A DNA stretch of 64,000 nucleotides from Saccopteryx bilineata (Eukaryota; Chordata; Mammalia; Chiroptera; Emballonuridae): the NCBI RefSeq assembly GCF_036850765.1, contig NC_089493.1, positions 295,648,349 to 295,712,348 on the forward strand, in the 5' to 3' direction. The translations under genes were made by a program, and so were the position numbers. Shown piece by piece: positions 34,368 through 45,128 of this stretch. Positions within the stretch are counted from its first letter, which is position 1; the number at the start of each line of letters is the position of its first letter. The notes below the pieces were generated by a model. That model worked only from the letters and a program-made list of their open reading frames with translations. It did not search any database and had not been told where the DNA came from.

Positions 34368-36290
34368 ACTTTTCTTTAGCCATCCAGATGCCCTTACTAG
34401 ACACTGTTCCATCAAGGATGTGATGGCTAGAGGTCCAGCAGCCATTCTGTAAACATGAGTCAAAAAAAACAGAGAATTAAAAGTCAAAATGTACAAAGGA
34501 GGAGGGAAGATAAAAGAAGACCTTGGATCCTTAAAATCGTTGAGCTACTCAACTACTCTCGGACCACCTACCACCAGAAACGTCCTATCACGTGAGACCA
34601 TTGTCTGGATTGTCTAAGGCACCGTTAGTTGGCAATTTTGTTATGTGTAGTGGAAACCAAACTACCTAGCATATAATTACCTGTTGATTTTGCCTGCCCA
34701 CTATACTGGTCCTCTTCTGCTGCTAACAGCGGTCGGATTTTCCTTAGGGAATCAACACACCACGCACACGCACACGCACGCACACGCATGCACACACACA
34801 CGCGCACACACACACATTTAGTTCAGGTGAGATCGCACTCTCCATTTCCTGGGGTGAGCATGTGACCAGGCTGGCCAATCAGAGCGGCACACCCACCTGG
34901 CCACAGGGCGTGGGCTGAGGTTGACCTCTGGGAGTCAGGGCAGGACTGTTTGGAGAGAGAGATGGTCTCTTGTCGTTAGGATTGCTGCTTAAGGAGGAAA
35001 CCAACACACAGACAAGCAAGGTTGAGATAGAAAAAAGACTCCTTTCCGATGACATCACGCAGCCCTGAGGACTCCGAGGCGCCTGTCTACCTTTGGACTT
35101 CTCTTTCAGTTACAGGAACCCATAAACTTTTATTCTCCCATCAGCCTTAGGTTAACAAGGGAAACAGTCCTGACCGGTACAGACCAGAGTCCTGGTTTGC
35201 AGATAACGCCGAGGGGCCCGCCGCTGAAGGAACGCAGGGGTGGGGCGAAGAGGGAGGCAGGACGAGGACGGCCTTCCAGGTCACTGTCCCTTGTGCGTGC
35301 CTTTTTCACAGGTCACAGAGGAAAGGGGACCTGCCTGGCAGGACTCACACACTGGGCGACCGAAAGTAACGATACAGGATGGTCTGACGGGCAACACGAC
35401 TTGCCCGAGGTCGTTTGGGATGGATTCTCAGGGTGGGGTCCGGACCGCAGGAGTCACGCCTGCATATTGCCTCTTAAACAGGAGGCTTTTATTGGTCCTG
35501 GCTGGGTGGGGCCGAGGGCAGCTCAGTTTCCTCTAGCTGAGGGTCGAGTTCAGCATCCTGGACGATTTTCCTGATCAGTTAGGAAGAGGCGCGGGCGGCC
35601 AGCAGTAGGTCGGCCCCGTGCGACTACTCAAGTCCTTGTAGTGTACCCCCTTCCCTCCCCGGGGCCCCCTGCACACCCCGTCTCAGGTTCACCCGCCCTG
35701 GCCAGGAAGGGGGCTGCATCGGGAAACCCCCACCTTCCCTTCAGCTTACCAAGGGAGATGGCTTCTTTCAGGAAATGCCGGGTCAGCAGCAGCGCTTCCC
35801 AGCGGCTCTGGCGGAGCAAACCGGGACAGCTCCGGGGCCCCTCCCCATGCCACTCTGGGCAGCCCCCCTCAAGCGAGCGTCCAGGGCACAGGCCTCGAGT
35901 TGCCCCCATCCCCTCCCCTGAGAACTCTGCTATCTTATCCCCGCCTGTGGGCACGCTCACGGTCTCACCAGGTCCGGACACAATGTCAGGTGAAGGCCGT
36001 TGTTTCTAGCATGTCCAGCACCTGTCGTCACGCCCTGACGCTTGTCCCCGGACCTGACCCGGTGGATGGACATCATTTTGGTGGCCAACCTCCACCGAGT
36101 CCAGTCTGACCAGCGGCTGGGCTGGGTCGGGTTGTGCAGCCACCGATGGCTGTCCCCAAAAGGGTCCCCATGAAACACAGACTCCACCCAGGACCCCTCC
36201 TCACAGCTCCCCTCGGCCCATGGCTCCCCCTCAGCATGGGCAACAGGCCACTCCATGTGAGATGTTATTACAGTGGTGACTCCACAGCTT
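34368..36290. other. No gene recognised; longest stretch without a recent repeat
   Basis: Contains (CA)n-like repeats at 34758-34815 and GC-rich DNA from 35170 to 36250. Short open frames occur but none has splice, start or family support. Confidence 0.45.
34758..34815. repeat. (CA)n/(CGCA)n microsatellite
   Basis: Alternating CACA and CGCA units. Confidence 0.9.
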
Positions 36291-36292
36291 TA

Positions 36293-36651
36293 CTTTTTTT
36301 TATTTTTTTTTATTTTTTTATTTTTTACAGAGACAGAGAGAGAGTCAGAGAGAGGGATAGACAGGGACAGACAGATAGGAACGAAGAGAGGTAAGCATCA
36401 ATCATTAGTTTTTCATTGCGCGTTGCAACACCTTAGGTGTTCATTGATTGCTTTCTCATATGTGCCTTGACCATGGGCCTTCAGCAGACCGAGAAACCCC
36501 TTGCTGGAGCCAGTGACCTTGGGTTCAAGCTGGTGGGCTTTTGCTCAAACCAGATGAGCCCGCGCTCAAGCTGGCAACCTCGGGGTCTCGAACCTGGGTC
36601 CTCTGCATCCCAGTCCTATGCTCTATCCACTGCGCCACTGCCTGGTCAGGC
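36293..36651 (-). mobile_element. SINE family B
   Basis: CCACAGCTTTA is duplicated at both flanks; ends GCGCCACTGCCTGGTCAGGC. Confidence 0.94.
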
Positions 36652-36774
36652 AACCCCACAGCTTTAAACCACACTGAGTCCCTCCTTTGGGTCACCAAAG
36701 AGAAGCTCCGTTTGGGGCAGTTCTGTCCTTTACAACCCTTTAACACTTACTGATCTTCCTTTGTGACATTTATT

Positions 36775-36835
36775 CTTTCTTTTTTTTTTTAATTTATTCA
36801 TTTTAGAGAGGAGAGAGAGTGAGTGTGTGTGTGTA

Positions 36836-36883
<48 letters not shown>

Positions 36884-37001
36884 GAGGAGCAGGAAGCATC
36901 AACTCCCATATGTGCCTTGACCAGACAAGTGCACGGTTTTGAACTGGCGACCTCAGTGTTCCATATTGACACTTTATCCACTGCGCCACTGCAGGTCAGG
37001 C
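36775..37001 (-). mobile_element. SINE family E
   Basis: CCTTTGTGACATTTAT flanks both ends; internal (GT)n(GA)n at 36815-36878. Confidence 0.92.
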
Positions 37002-37679
37002 CTTTGTGACATTTATGATGGTGGCGGGGTTCCTCTGTATGTCCTGGATTTCTATAGTTACTGTATTTTTTTGCAATTGGGGCTGATTTCTAACGTGCAG
37101 AGGTGATACTCAGTTTCCCTCGTAAGCTCAAATATGTAAATTTTCAAGGAGCGCATTCATACACAAATAATAAGTAAAGAAGGGCAGACCGCAGAAACTG
37201 CGCGGTAACAACAACGAGCACAGTATATAGATCACTGAGATTTGGTAACCGCTGCTTACAGCCCAGAGCCCCCCCACTGGTGTCATCAGCCCACCCCCTA
37301 CAAACCCACGGACAGTTCTGGGCGTGAGAGCCAAGGGTTGATAGCGGGAGAGTGAGGTCCACACAGGTGGGCCACCACAGCCGGACTCTGCTTGTCTCTC
37401 TGCATGACGAAGGCCCCTGACCTCCTGCGCTTGGGTGGGACCCGAGGGGGGCTTTCCTGCACGTCCACCAGAACGGCAGAGGGGCTTGAGGACCCCCAGC
37501 CTTCCGGGAACCCTCAGGATGTCAGGAGCTCTTGGACATGGGCACAGAGCAGTGGTGGGCAGGAGTGGATGGAAGACCTTTCCTGAGGGCCGGGGGGTCA
37601 GTGCTTTGTGGACAGGGGGGGACCTCTCACGGACAGTTTCCACTGGGAGTCTGGCTGGAAGCCGTAGGTCAGCGTTTCT
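37002..37679. other. No recognised feature
   Basis: Unassigned, GC-rich from 37260. Confidence 0.45.
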
Positions 37680-37969
37680 CTTTACTAATTTATTTATTTA
37701 GTTTAAACGAGAGGAGGGGAGATAGAGAGACAGACTCCTGCATGTGCCCCCAACTGAAATCCACCTGGAAACAAACCCCCATCTGGGGCCGATGCTCGAA
37801 CCAACTGAGTGAGCCGCTGGCTGTGGGAGGAGAAGAGGGAGAGAAGAGGGAGAGGGAGGGGAAGGGAAGCAGATGGTCGCTTTCTCCTGTGTGCCCTGAC
37901 CGGGCATCAAACCCGGGACGTCCACAGGCTGGGCTGACACACTATCCACTGAGCAAACTGGCCAGGGCT
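37680..37969 (-). mobile_element. SINE family C
   Basis: Ends GAGCAAACTGGCCAGGGC; GGTCAGCGTTTCT and GGTCAGTGTTTCT flank it. Confidence 0.9.
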
Positions 37970-38127
37970 CGGTCAGTGTTTCTAAAAGTTTGGTCTTTGG
38001 ATGTCTAACATCAGAATCTCTTGTTTACAATATAGATTCTCCTGCCAACTCGGGGAGCTCTCAAACGGGGCTCAGGGTCTAAACTTTTTAATCATGGTGT
38101 TTATCATCAACAAAATTTGAGAAACAG

Positions 38128-38466
38128 CCTGACCAGGCGGTGGCGCAGTGGATAGAGCGTCGGACTGGGATGCCGAGGACCCAGGTTCGAGACCCCAAAG
38201 TCGCCAGCTTGAGCGCGGGCTCATCTGGTTTGAGCAAAAGCTCACCAGCTTGGACCCAAGGTCACTGTGAGGCTCGAGCAAGGGGTTACTCAGCCTGCTG
38301 AAGACCCACGGTCAAGGCACATATGAGAAAGCAATCAATGAACAACTAAGGTGTTGCAACGAAAAACTAATGATTGATGCTTCTCATCTCTCTCCGTTCC
38401 TGCCTGTCTGTCCCTATCTGTCCCTCTCTCTGACTCTCTGTCTCTGTAAAAAAAAAAAATTTTTTT
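38128..38466 (+). mobile_element. SINE family B
   Basis: Head CCTGACCAGGCGGTGGCGCA; TTTGAGAAA is duplicated. Confidence 0.93.
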
Positions 38467-38516
38467 TTGAGAAATACTCTCATGGAAAAATAGACCAGTT
38501 ATAAAGAAAGTCAGTA

Positions 38517-38575
38517 TCTATCTATCGATCTATCTATCTATCATCTATCTATCATATCTCTATCTCTCTCTCTGT
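38517..38575. repeat. (TATC)n microsatellite
   Basis: Interrupted TATC/ATCT units. Confidence 0.9.
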
Positions 38576-39237
38576 ATACAAATTTCCCCCCACACTGCCT
38601 GGAAAAAATAGCCACTCAGTGAGTTTTATACACTCCTCCCCCCCCCAAACACACACAAGCCTCTAATAGACCCAGAGACTAAACAAACACCCCTCAGTCC
38701 CAAAGTCTTTGTTCACGGGACAAAATCACAAAATCCCCTCAGAAATCAAACACCACCCTCCTTGCTTCCTCCCCCCCACCCCATGCGACTCCTCTGTCAG
38801 AATCACACTGCAGTCAGAACAGGAAGGTTGAGGTGGGGTTCATCTGCCACCCCAGACAATTCCTAGAGCCCCACATGTGTGAGGTCTTATCCTCATGACC
38901 TCAGCTGCCCCCAAAGTCAGACCTACCAGGAATCATACGTACGATCGCCTGACCCAGGGCTTCCTCAGAGCGTCCCGCCGGGTCCCACAGCCTCGGTGTG
39001 AGCCTGTGTTCTGGAAGACCTGATACATCCACAGTTGAGCCTTCCCCACAAATGCCCTGACACAAGGACTTGAGCAGCTGTTGATTCGGGGAGTGACCCA
39101 GGGAGAGACGACAGGGACGTGACAGTGAGATGGGAACAAAAGGGGACAACACTGGGGCCTCCAACCAACAGGTGCTCGCTGTGGGCGGATGTGCCCCGGC
39201 CTGCTGGAGGTTTCTGAGACTGAAGAGACTACGCCTC
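38576..39237. other. No recognised feature
   Basis: Unassigned intergenic DNA. Confidence 0.45.
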
Positions 39238-39252
39238 TAAAGCGTCCCACCT

Positions 39253-39325
39253 GGGCCCTGGCCAGTCTGACTGCCTCCCCGTTTCCAGCTTCAGAAAAAT
39301 ACAAAAAATCCAAAAAAAAAAAATA
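39253..39325 (+). mobile_element. SINE family A with large internal deletion
   Basis: The head GGGCCCTGGCC is joined directly to the tail AGTCTGACTGCCTCCCCG and CAGCTTCAGAAAAATAC, leaving only about 60 bp of a 360-bp element. Confidence 0.8.
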
Positions 39326-39340
39326 ATAATAATAAAATAG

Positions 39341-39756
39341 GCCCTAGCCGGTTGGCTCAGTGGTAGAGCATCGGCCTGGCGTGTGGAAGTCCCGGGTTCG
39401 ATTCCCGGCCAGGGCACACAGGAGAAGCGCCCATTTGCTTCTCCACCCCTCCCCCTCTCCTTCCTCTCTGTCTCTCTCTTCCCCTCCCGCAGCGAGGCTC
39501 CATTGGAGCAAAGATGGCCCGGGCGCTGGGGATGGCTCCTTGGCCTCTGCCCCAGGCGCTAGATTGGCTCTGGTCGCAACAGAGCGACACCCCGGAGGGG
39601 CAGAGCATCGCCCCCTGGTGGGCAGAGCGTTGCCCCCTGGTGGGCGCGCCGGGTGGATCCCGGTCGGGTGCATGCGGGAGTCTGTCTGACTGTCTCTCCC
39701 ATTTCCAGCTTCAGAAATAAAAAATTTTAAAAATAATAATAATAAATAAATAAATA
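39341..39756 (+). mobile_element. SINE family A
   Basis: Full-length with two tandem CTCF-like units (39607-39650) and a (AAT)n/(AAAT)n tail. Confidence 0.94.
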
Positions 39757-39771
39757 AAGCGTCCCACCTGG

Positions 39772-40138
39772 GCCCCGGCTGCTAGGCTCAGTGGTAGAGC
39801 ATTGGTTCGGCATGTGGAAGTCCCAGGTTTGATTCCCAGTTAGAGCAATCATCTGCTTCTCCACCCCTCCCCTTCCCCCTATCTCTCTCTCTCTCTCTCT
39901 TCTCCCACAGCCATGGCTTGAATAGTTCAAGCAAGTTGGCCCTGGGTGCTGAGGATGGCTCCATGGCCTCGCCACAGGTGCTAAAATAGGTCGGTTGCCA
40001 AGCAACAGAGCAACAGCCAGACTGGCAGAGCATCACCTGGTAGGGGGCTTGCCAGGTGGGTCCTGGGCAGGGAGCATGTGGGAGTCTGTCTCTCTGCCTC
40101 CCAGTCTCCCACTTAATAAAAAATATATATAATAAATA
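39772..40138 (+). mobile_element. SINE family C
   Basis: Head GGCCCCGGCTGCTAGGCTCA; preceded by AAAGCGTCCCACCTGG, followed by AAATTGTCCCACAGG. Confidence 0.9.
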
Positions 40139-40339
40139 AATTGTCCCACAGGAAGGGCGAAGAAATCGAGTATTTATCCACAATTTCCATCTGTGGTTGA
40201 TCGAGAACTGCTCCAAGGGTCGTTAACTGCCCAGCACTTCAACCTGCCCCTCGCACGGGCCATGTGGACCCGCAAATGCCAGCAGAGTCCTCAGTGTCAC
40301 CCATGCTTGTGGGATGAGGCCCCTGAGGCTCCCCCCAAA

Positions 40340-40640
40340 ATTAAAACAGCACTACCATATGGTCCAGCGGTCTCACTTCTGGTTGTGTCCAGAGGAAATG
40401 AGGTCAGTACCATGAAGAGATAGCTGCAGCCCCGTGTTCATTGCAGCATTGTCCACAGTGGACAAGACACGGCCCACATGTCCATCAACAGATGGACGGG
40501 GTGGAAGGAAATCCTACCCTTTGTCACATCACGGATGCACCTGGAAGCTTTATGCTAAGTAAAATAAGACAGCCCCACAGAGAGAAAGACGGCATGACCC
40601 CTGTCACACGAGGCATCTAAGAGTCAAAAGTAGAGGAGAC
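40340..40640 (+). mobile_element. L1 3' fragment
   Basis: ACCATATGGTCCAGCGGTCTC, TTCATTGCAGCATTGTCCAC, ACATGTCCATCAACAGATGG, ATGCTAAGTAAAATAAGACAG match the L1M ORF2 end. Confidence 0.78.
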
Positions 40641-41098
40641 CAGCAGTTTTCAACTGGCGTGCCACGAGAATTTTTTTTTTAAGACTTTAAAAAAATTTTT
40701 TTTATTCATTTTAGAGAGGAGAGAGAGTGAGAGAGAGTGAGAGAGAGAAAGGGGGGAGGAGCAGGAGGCTTCAACTCCCATATGTGCCTTAGACCAGGCA
40801 AGTGCAGGGTATTGAACCGGCGACCTCAGCATTCCAGGTCGATGCTTTATCCACTGCACCACCACAGGTCAGGCATGCCACGAGAATTTTTAAAATATCT
40901 GTTGACCTCTTTTCTCTTCGATTGTCAAATTTTAAAAAAGTGATAACAGTCAACATCACAACAGCCATCCAAGTGTGAATGAATCAAAATTATACCTACT
41001 TTTTTTGTCAGATGGGCAAAGAAAAATTCTTTTGGTGTGCCACAGAACTTTAGTACTTTACGTGTGCCCTGAGATGAAAAAAAGGTAGAAAATCGCTG
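40641..41098 (+). mobile_element. hAT-type MITE with inserted SINE
   Basis: Termini CAGCAGTTTTCAAC and GTAGAAAATCGCTG are imperfect inverted repeats. The flanks GAGGAGAC (40633-40640) and GAGTACAC (41099-41106) match at 6 of 8. A minus-strand SINE (about 40676-40876) interrupts it and duplicated GCCACGAGAATTTTT. Without the SINE it is about 250 bp. Confidence 0.82.
40676..40876 (-). mobile_element. SINE family E, inside hAT MITE
   Basis: Ends CCACCACAGGTCAGGC, the complement of the family E head. GCCACGAGAATTTTT is repeated at both flanks. Confidence 0.9.
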
Positions 41099-41106
41099 GA
41101 GTACAC

Positions 41107-41605
41107 AATGAAATGGTGGTCACCGGGGGATGGGGGGGTGGCAAGCTGCTGTTCAGCAGATACAAAGCTACCGCGCCACAAGGTGAGCCTGAGCACTGTT
41201 CTACGTGTAACACAGCGCCTGTCGTGAACAGGGGGTCGTGCACTTGAAAATGCATTAAGCAGTGTTCTTACCACACACAAACCACTCACGGACAAAGGGA
41301 TAAATCTTTGAAGATGATGGAATGTTGATTACCTTGATGATGTCCAAACCCACCAGCAGTCTACATTAATTATGTGCCGTGTTTGCATGCCTGCGTATGC
41401 TTCACTAGAGCTGGGGGAGGGGAGCCTCTGGCACGTGCGGTATTTAGTCAAGCCTGGCAGCTCGAATATCAATCAAGGGTTAATGACAGGGTCTCCTTTG
41501 TGGAAAAGCCTTGCTTCTTGCCTTTGCAAATGTCTGTAGTGCATATATGCCCACCACAGCCAATCTCAAGAGGCCAGTGTGCCATCACTAAAGCAGACTT
41601 AGGAG
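41107..41605 (+). mobile_element. Probable L1 3' UTR remnant and unassigned DNA
   Basis: 41107-41260 reads GAAATGGTGGTCACCGGGGG and TACAAAGCTACC in the style of an L1M 3' UTR; the rest is unassigned. Confidence 0.45.
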
Positions 41606-41983
41606 CCTGACCAGGCGGTGACAGTGGATACAGCGTCTGCCTGGGACCCAGGTTCAAAACCCCGAGGTTGCTGGCTTGAGCGTGGGCTCATCCAACTTGA
41701 GCATGCAGGGTCGCCGGCTTGAGCGTGGGGTCATAGATACGACCCCATGGTTACTGGCTTGAGCCCAAAGGTTGCTGGCTTGAACCCAAGGTCGCTGGCT
41801 TGAGCAAGGGGTCACTGGTTCAGCTGGAGCTCCCTCCCCCTCCGTCAAGGCACATATGAGAAAGCAATCAATGAACAACTAAGGTGCTACAGCTACAAGT
41901 TAATGCTTCTCATTTCTCTCCCTTCCGTGTCTGTCTGTCTGTCTCATTCTTTCACTAAAAAAATTAAAATTAAAAAATCATAC
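41606..41983 (+). mobile_element. SINE family B
   Basis: Head CCTGACCAGGCGGTGACAG; AAGCAGACTTAGGA and AAGCAGAGTTAGGA flank it. Confidence 0.92.
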
Positions 41984-43040
41984 AAAGCAGAGTTAGGAAG
42001 ACAGGAACACAAGTTTGGGCTCTCATCTTGATACAAGACAACCCCAGCATGCAGTGTCTCCTATAACTGCAGCCAAGTGCTTTCCTGCAGACCTAGTCTT
42101 ATGATTTTATGTGACTTTCACTCTTTCTGTGATGTCTCAACGTTGGAACATGTTACCATTAGAAAAAAAAATTGAATCACTTCCCAAAACTTTGAATTAT
42201 TTCATACTCTAGAAAGGTATGTTTTGTTTATTGTTTTTATATCACCTCTCTCCCTACCCACCCAAATTACATGAGCATGCACCCATGGGACCAAGTGAAA
42301 ACCCATTAAGAAGACTTCACGGATCCATCCATTCAGCCAACTTCCACAGTAATGGATCTCTCCTGTCTGACCAGCGCCATCCATCCCCCCTTCTTCTGAT
42401 AACAGCACTTCACTACTCTTTAAGCAATCATCCCTTACCTCACCCCGAGTCCTCAGAACCTACTTCCTGGCTCTTGCAGTTAGCACACACAACACAGGCC
42501 TGGCCAATCAGAACGTTCCGTTCCCCTGAAGAAGGGACAAGGTCCCAGTGAGCTAATGACACTCTTTGCTTGAAATTATTGACAAATAAAAATCTGTTCC
42601 CACTGGGTTACTGAGGAAGCCTGGAGCCACCAGTGGCCACCCTCCACCATGAAGAAGAACCCCTTCGAGAATTAAGCCAGCACAGCAGAAATCTGAGCTG
42701 AGAAATGAAAAATAACTGAGTACAGATAGCGTCATCCAAGAGCTCTTGGACCGAGCTGTGTCTGAAGTCACTTCCAGACTTAGTCACTTCCAGACTTCTA
42801 CATGAGCCCGTCAAAACCCTTTCTAGCTCAAGTCCCTTTGATTTGGGATTTTGGTCACTTGCAACCAAAAGATTGTTGACTGATTGGCAGATCTGAGATC
42901 CAATGAGGTTAGACTTTAGTAGACTCTCCAGTTGTCTCCTTGACCCTAACCAGAGCTTGATGTAGAGTAGGACTGTGCTTGATTGGAGCCCGTCCCCGCC
43001 ACGGGGGCCGAGGACTGGTCTTCGAGCTGGCCGGACGTAC
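41984..43040. other. CHP2 downstream flank, possible 3' UTR
   Basis: No repeat was recognised. On the minus strand this would hold the CHP2 3' UTR, of unknown length. Confidence 0.4.
42227..42232 (-). terminator. Possible CHP2 polyadenylation signal
   Basis: TTTATT on the plus strand reads AATAAA on the CHP2 strand, about 0.8 kb past the stop codon. It is the first AATAAA I see downstream on that strand. The true 3' end is unproven. Confidence 0.3.
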
Positions 43041-43048
43041 CCAGAAGG

Positions 43049-43102
43049 TCACTTCAGGATCCGGATGCTCATCTTCTGCTCAATATTCATCTTCTCCAAG
43101 GA
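43049..43102 (-). CDS. CHP2: CHP2 coding exon 7, C-terminus and stop
   Basis: The acceptor is CCACCAG. The exon encodes [17 protein letters not shown] followed by TGA (43051-43049). The last eight residues are invariant in CHP1 and CHP2 as far as I recall. Confidence 0.95.
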   Translation of the reverse strand, partial: SLEKMNIEQKMSIRILK

Positions 43103-44870
43103 CTGGTGGGGAGGGGAGGTCGTCAAGGGGACGTCACCTCGGTAGCCCTCTCTTCTTCCAAGCTCCTCTCCCGTCCCCATGGCCCCACCATTCCCTCTCT
43201 TTCTGCCCCGCACCTTCCAGCTTCATTCCCTGTGTCCGTCTGTCCTAAGAACTCACGCTGTCAACCCCTCGGGCCCCAAGGGCACGCTGACCTTGGTGAA
43301 CTCCAGGAAGGACACAGCCCCGTCCCCGTCCTCATCGGCCTCCTGCACTGTGCGGTCCGCGATGCTCTCCAGCTGCTCCTCTGTCACCTGCACCCCAACC
43401 ATCAGCCGAAGCACCTGGGAGGTGGCGGAGACCACGGCCATAAAGAGAACGGAGACACAGGGACTGCTAGCATCGTTTCCCCCAACGGAAAAGTCATCGG
43501 CTGTCTTGTAACCCATCCCTCCTCCGTGGTTCGCGCCATTCCAAACACGTCCCACCGTACCCACTAATAATTCCCCCTCAGCCTCCTGACCTCCATCCAC
43601 GAAGTGCCAGGTGCACCACCCCTTCCCCAGCTGCTGCCGTGGTAACCCAAACTGAAAACTGTCTCTGGGCAGTGGCGATGTCATTCCGGGATCACGTCCC
43701 TTCCTGCTCCCGGGCTCCCAACCTGCAGCATCTCGTGCCTGGAGATCTTTCCGTCGCGGTCCTGATCGTAGAGCTGAAATGCAACTGGGAAGACAATGGG
43801 GGGGAGAGGGCGGGTCTTCCCTGGTTCTCTTCCAGCCTAAGGTCGCCCTGGGGGTGGGAGGGGCGCAGGTCTAGACAGGCTCACCAAGGGAGTGGGAGGT
43901 GTCTGGGGCCTCTCACTGGTGTGGAAAATCTAGGGTCTCACAGGGGGTGGGGATGGCCTTCCAACTCACAGCGAAGTTTGTTCATTCTGCTGTTGAGGGG
44001 TTCAGGTTCCTGGGGACCCCGGGTTCCCGTGTCCTCCTCATCCACGGGTCGGAAATGAGCCAGGACCCTGACAAAGCCTGGGAATTCCACTCGCAGGTTC
44101 CTGAGAGGGGCGGGGGGGGGGGATGGAACCGCCGCAGGGGTCACCTGGGCCTCCTTCGGCCTCCCTCCCTAACCCCGTCGCCGGCTCACAGGAGCTGCGC
44201 CCCCACCCCCTTCCCGGGGCCGGCGAGGTCTCACCCATCAGGAAAGAAGCTGTCTATGATGCGATCCCCCAGCGGGTTCACGGCCAGCGCCCCGATCTGC
44301 TGCAGGTCCACGCGGCTGCAGAGCACGTCCAGAGTGGACAGAGCAGAGACGGAGATGGACGGTCAGGAGAGGAGAGCGGGGCGCGGTCAGAAACACAGCG
44401 GGGAGGCCCCAGCTGAGCTTCCCCTCACCTCAAGTAGCCCTTCTTGTTACTGTCCAGGGCCCGAAACCGGTGGTAGAGGCGGACCAGGCTGGCCTGCGAG
44501 ACTGCGGGCGGGAAGACGGGAGGGTGACGTCCGGGCTGGCCGGAGGGGGAGGGACGAGGCCGGGGCAGGCTCTCCGCGCCCCCGCGCTCCTCTCTGGGAG
44601 ACCAGGGAACCCAGCCCACCTCTGCCATCCGGGCTGGAGGACAACTGGGTGTCCCCAGTCTCGGGAACGCGGCCCCGCCTCAAACCTCGACGTGCGGCCT
44701 CGGGGTACCGCGGCCCTGACCCCGAGATCACGGCTCGGACCTCCCGGCCTCGCGCCTCTCTCCCCCCGCCCTCCAGCCCCACCGGCCCCGGCGCCCCGCT
44801 CACAGCCCGTCTCCCGCCGGATGCTGTCCGCGTCGGGGATCAGCGCCGCGTGGGAGCCGCGGGAACCCAT
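43049..44870 (-). CDS. CHP2: CHP2, calcineurin B homologous protein 2 (7 coding exons, intact)
   Basis: Joined exons, transcription order: 44870-44804, 44501-44429, 44315-44235, 44100-43970, 43784-43723, 43414-43292, 43102-43049; all introns are GT-AG and the sum is 591 nt, 196 codons plus stop, the usual CHP2 length. The start is fixed by MGSR, an N-myristoylation signal with Gly2. The protein is an EF-hand protein: residues 39-50 and about 71-82 are degenerate EF hands; 124-135 (D124, D126, D128, E135) and 165-176 (D165, D167, D169, E176) are complete calcium loops. It ends in KMSIRILK, as in the family. The long linker 92-112 (acidic, PEPLNSR) and [10 protein letters not shown] match CHP2 better than CHP1. 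Known role: obligate cytosolic cofactor of plasma-membrane Na+/H+ exchangers (NHE1, NHE3), calcium-dependent, also able to bind calcineurin A. No stop, frameshift or lost splice site is seen, so I infer a functional gene. CHP1 is the alternative but is less similar in my recall. Confidence 0.96.
43292..43414 (-). CDS. CHP2: CHP2 coding exon 6
   Basis: The acceptor is CTCCCAG. The exon is exactly 41 codons, phase 0 at both ends, and encodes residues 139-179, including the fourth EF-hand loop D165-E176. The donor is GTCAGC. Confidence 0.95.
43723..43784 (-). CDS. CHP2: CHP2 coding exon 5
   Basis: The acceptor is CTTCCCAG. The exon completes F118 and encodes [20 protein letters not shown], which contains the canonical third EF-hand loop D124-E135. 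The donor is GTTGGG, weaker than the others but still GT. Confidence 0.94.
43970..44100 (-). CDS. CHP2: CHP2 coding exon 4
   Basis: The acceptor is CCCTCTCAG. The exon encodes [18 protein letters not shown], the acidic linker [15 protein letters not shown] and LNSRMNKLR. The linker is the region that in CHP proteins separates the two EF-hand lobes. The donor is GTGAGT. Confidence 0.94.
44235..44315 (-). CDS. CHP2: CHP2 coding exon 3
   Basis: The acceptor is CTCTGCAG and the first base completes S47. The exon encodes [20 protein letters not shown] and on to FFPDG, the helix-loop region between EF hands 1 and 2. The donor is GTGAGA. Confidence 0.94.
44429..44501 (-). CDS. CHP2: CHP2 coding exon 2
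   Basis: The acceptor reads CCGCAG before T44501, which completes F23; the exon then encodes [16 protein letters not shown] and the first degenerate EF-hand loop (about D39-D50). It ends AG before donor GTGAGG. Confidence 0.94.
44804..44870 (-). CDS. CHP2: CHP2 coding exon 1
   Basis: Encodes residues 1-22 and the first base of F23. It begins [20 protein letters not shown], the myristoylated N-terminus. The donor is GTGAGC directly after 44804. The opposite end runs into GC-rich 5' flank with no in-frame upstream coding similarity. Confidence 0.95.
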
Positions 44871-45128
44871 GGCGGAGCCGCAGCGATCTGTCCTCCTGCC
44901 CAAGCGCGGCCGGCCGCTGGGTGGCCCGGGGCCAAAGGCCAACCTGGCGGGGACCCAAGTTCCTGAACCCCGGCGTTCCTCGCCTCCCACTCGAATAGAA
45001 AGCAACGCCCTGAGTGGCGAGGTCAGAGGGCGGCGCGAACAACGAGCCGCTTCATGGCGAGGTGCCAAGGTCGGCGCGGGGAGAGGCTGGGGCGAGGCCG
45101 GGTCCCGCCCGTCGCGCGCCCTCCCCAC

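Noticed and set aside
35197..36109. Several 70-125 codon frames at 35.2-36.1 kb
   Set aside because: GC-rich chance frames on both strands with no recognised family, no splice sites in phase and no start context.
43899..44966. 355-codon plus-strand frame opposite CHP2
   Set aside because: It is an antisense open frame in GC-rich DNA, where stops are rare. It has no recognisable domain.
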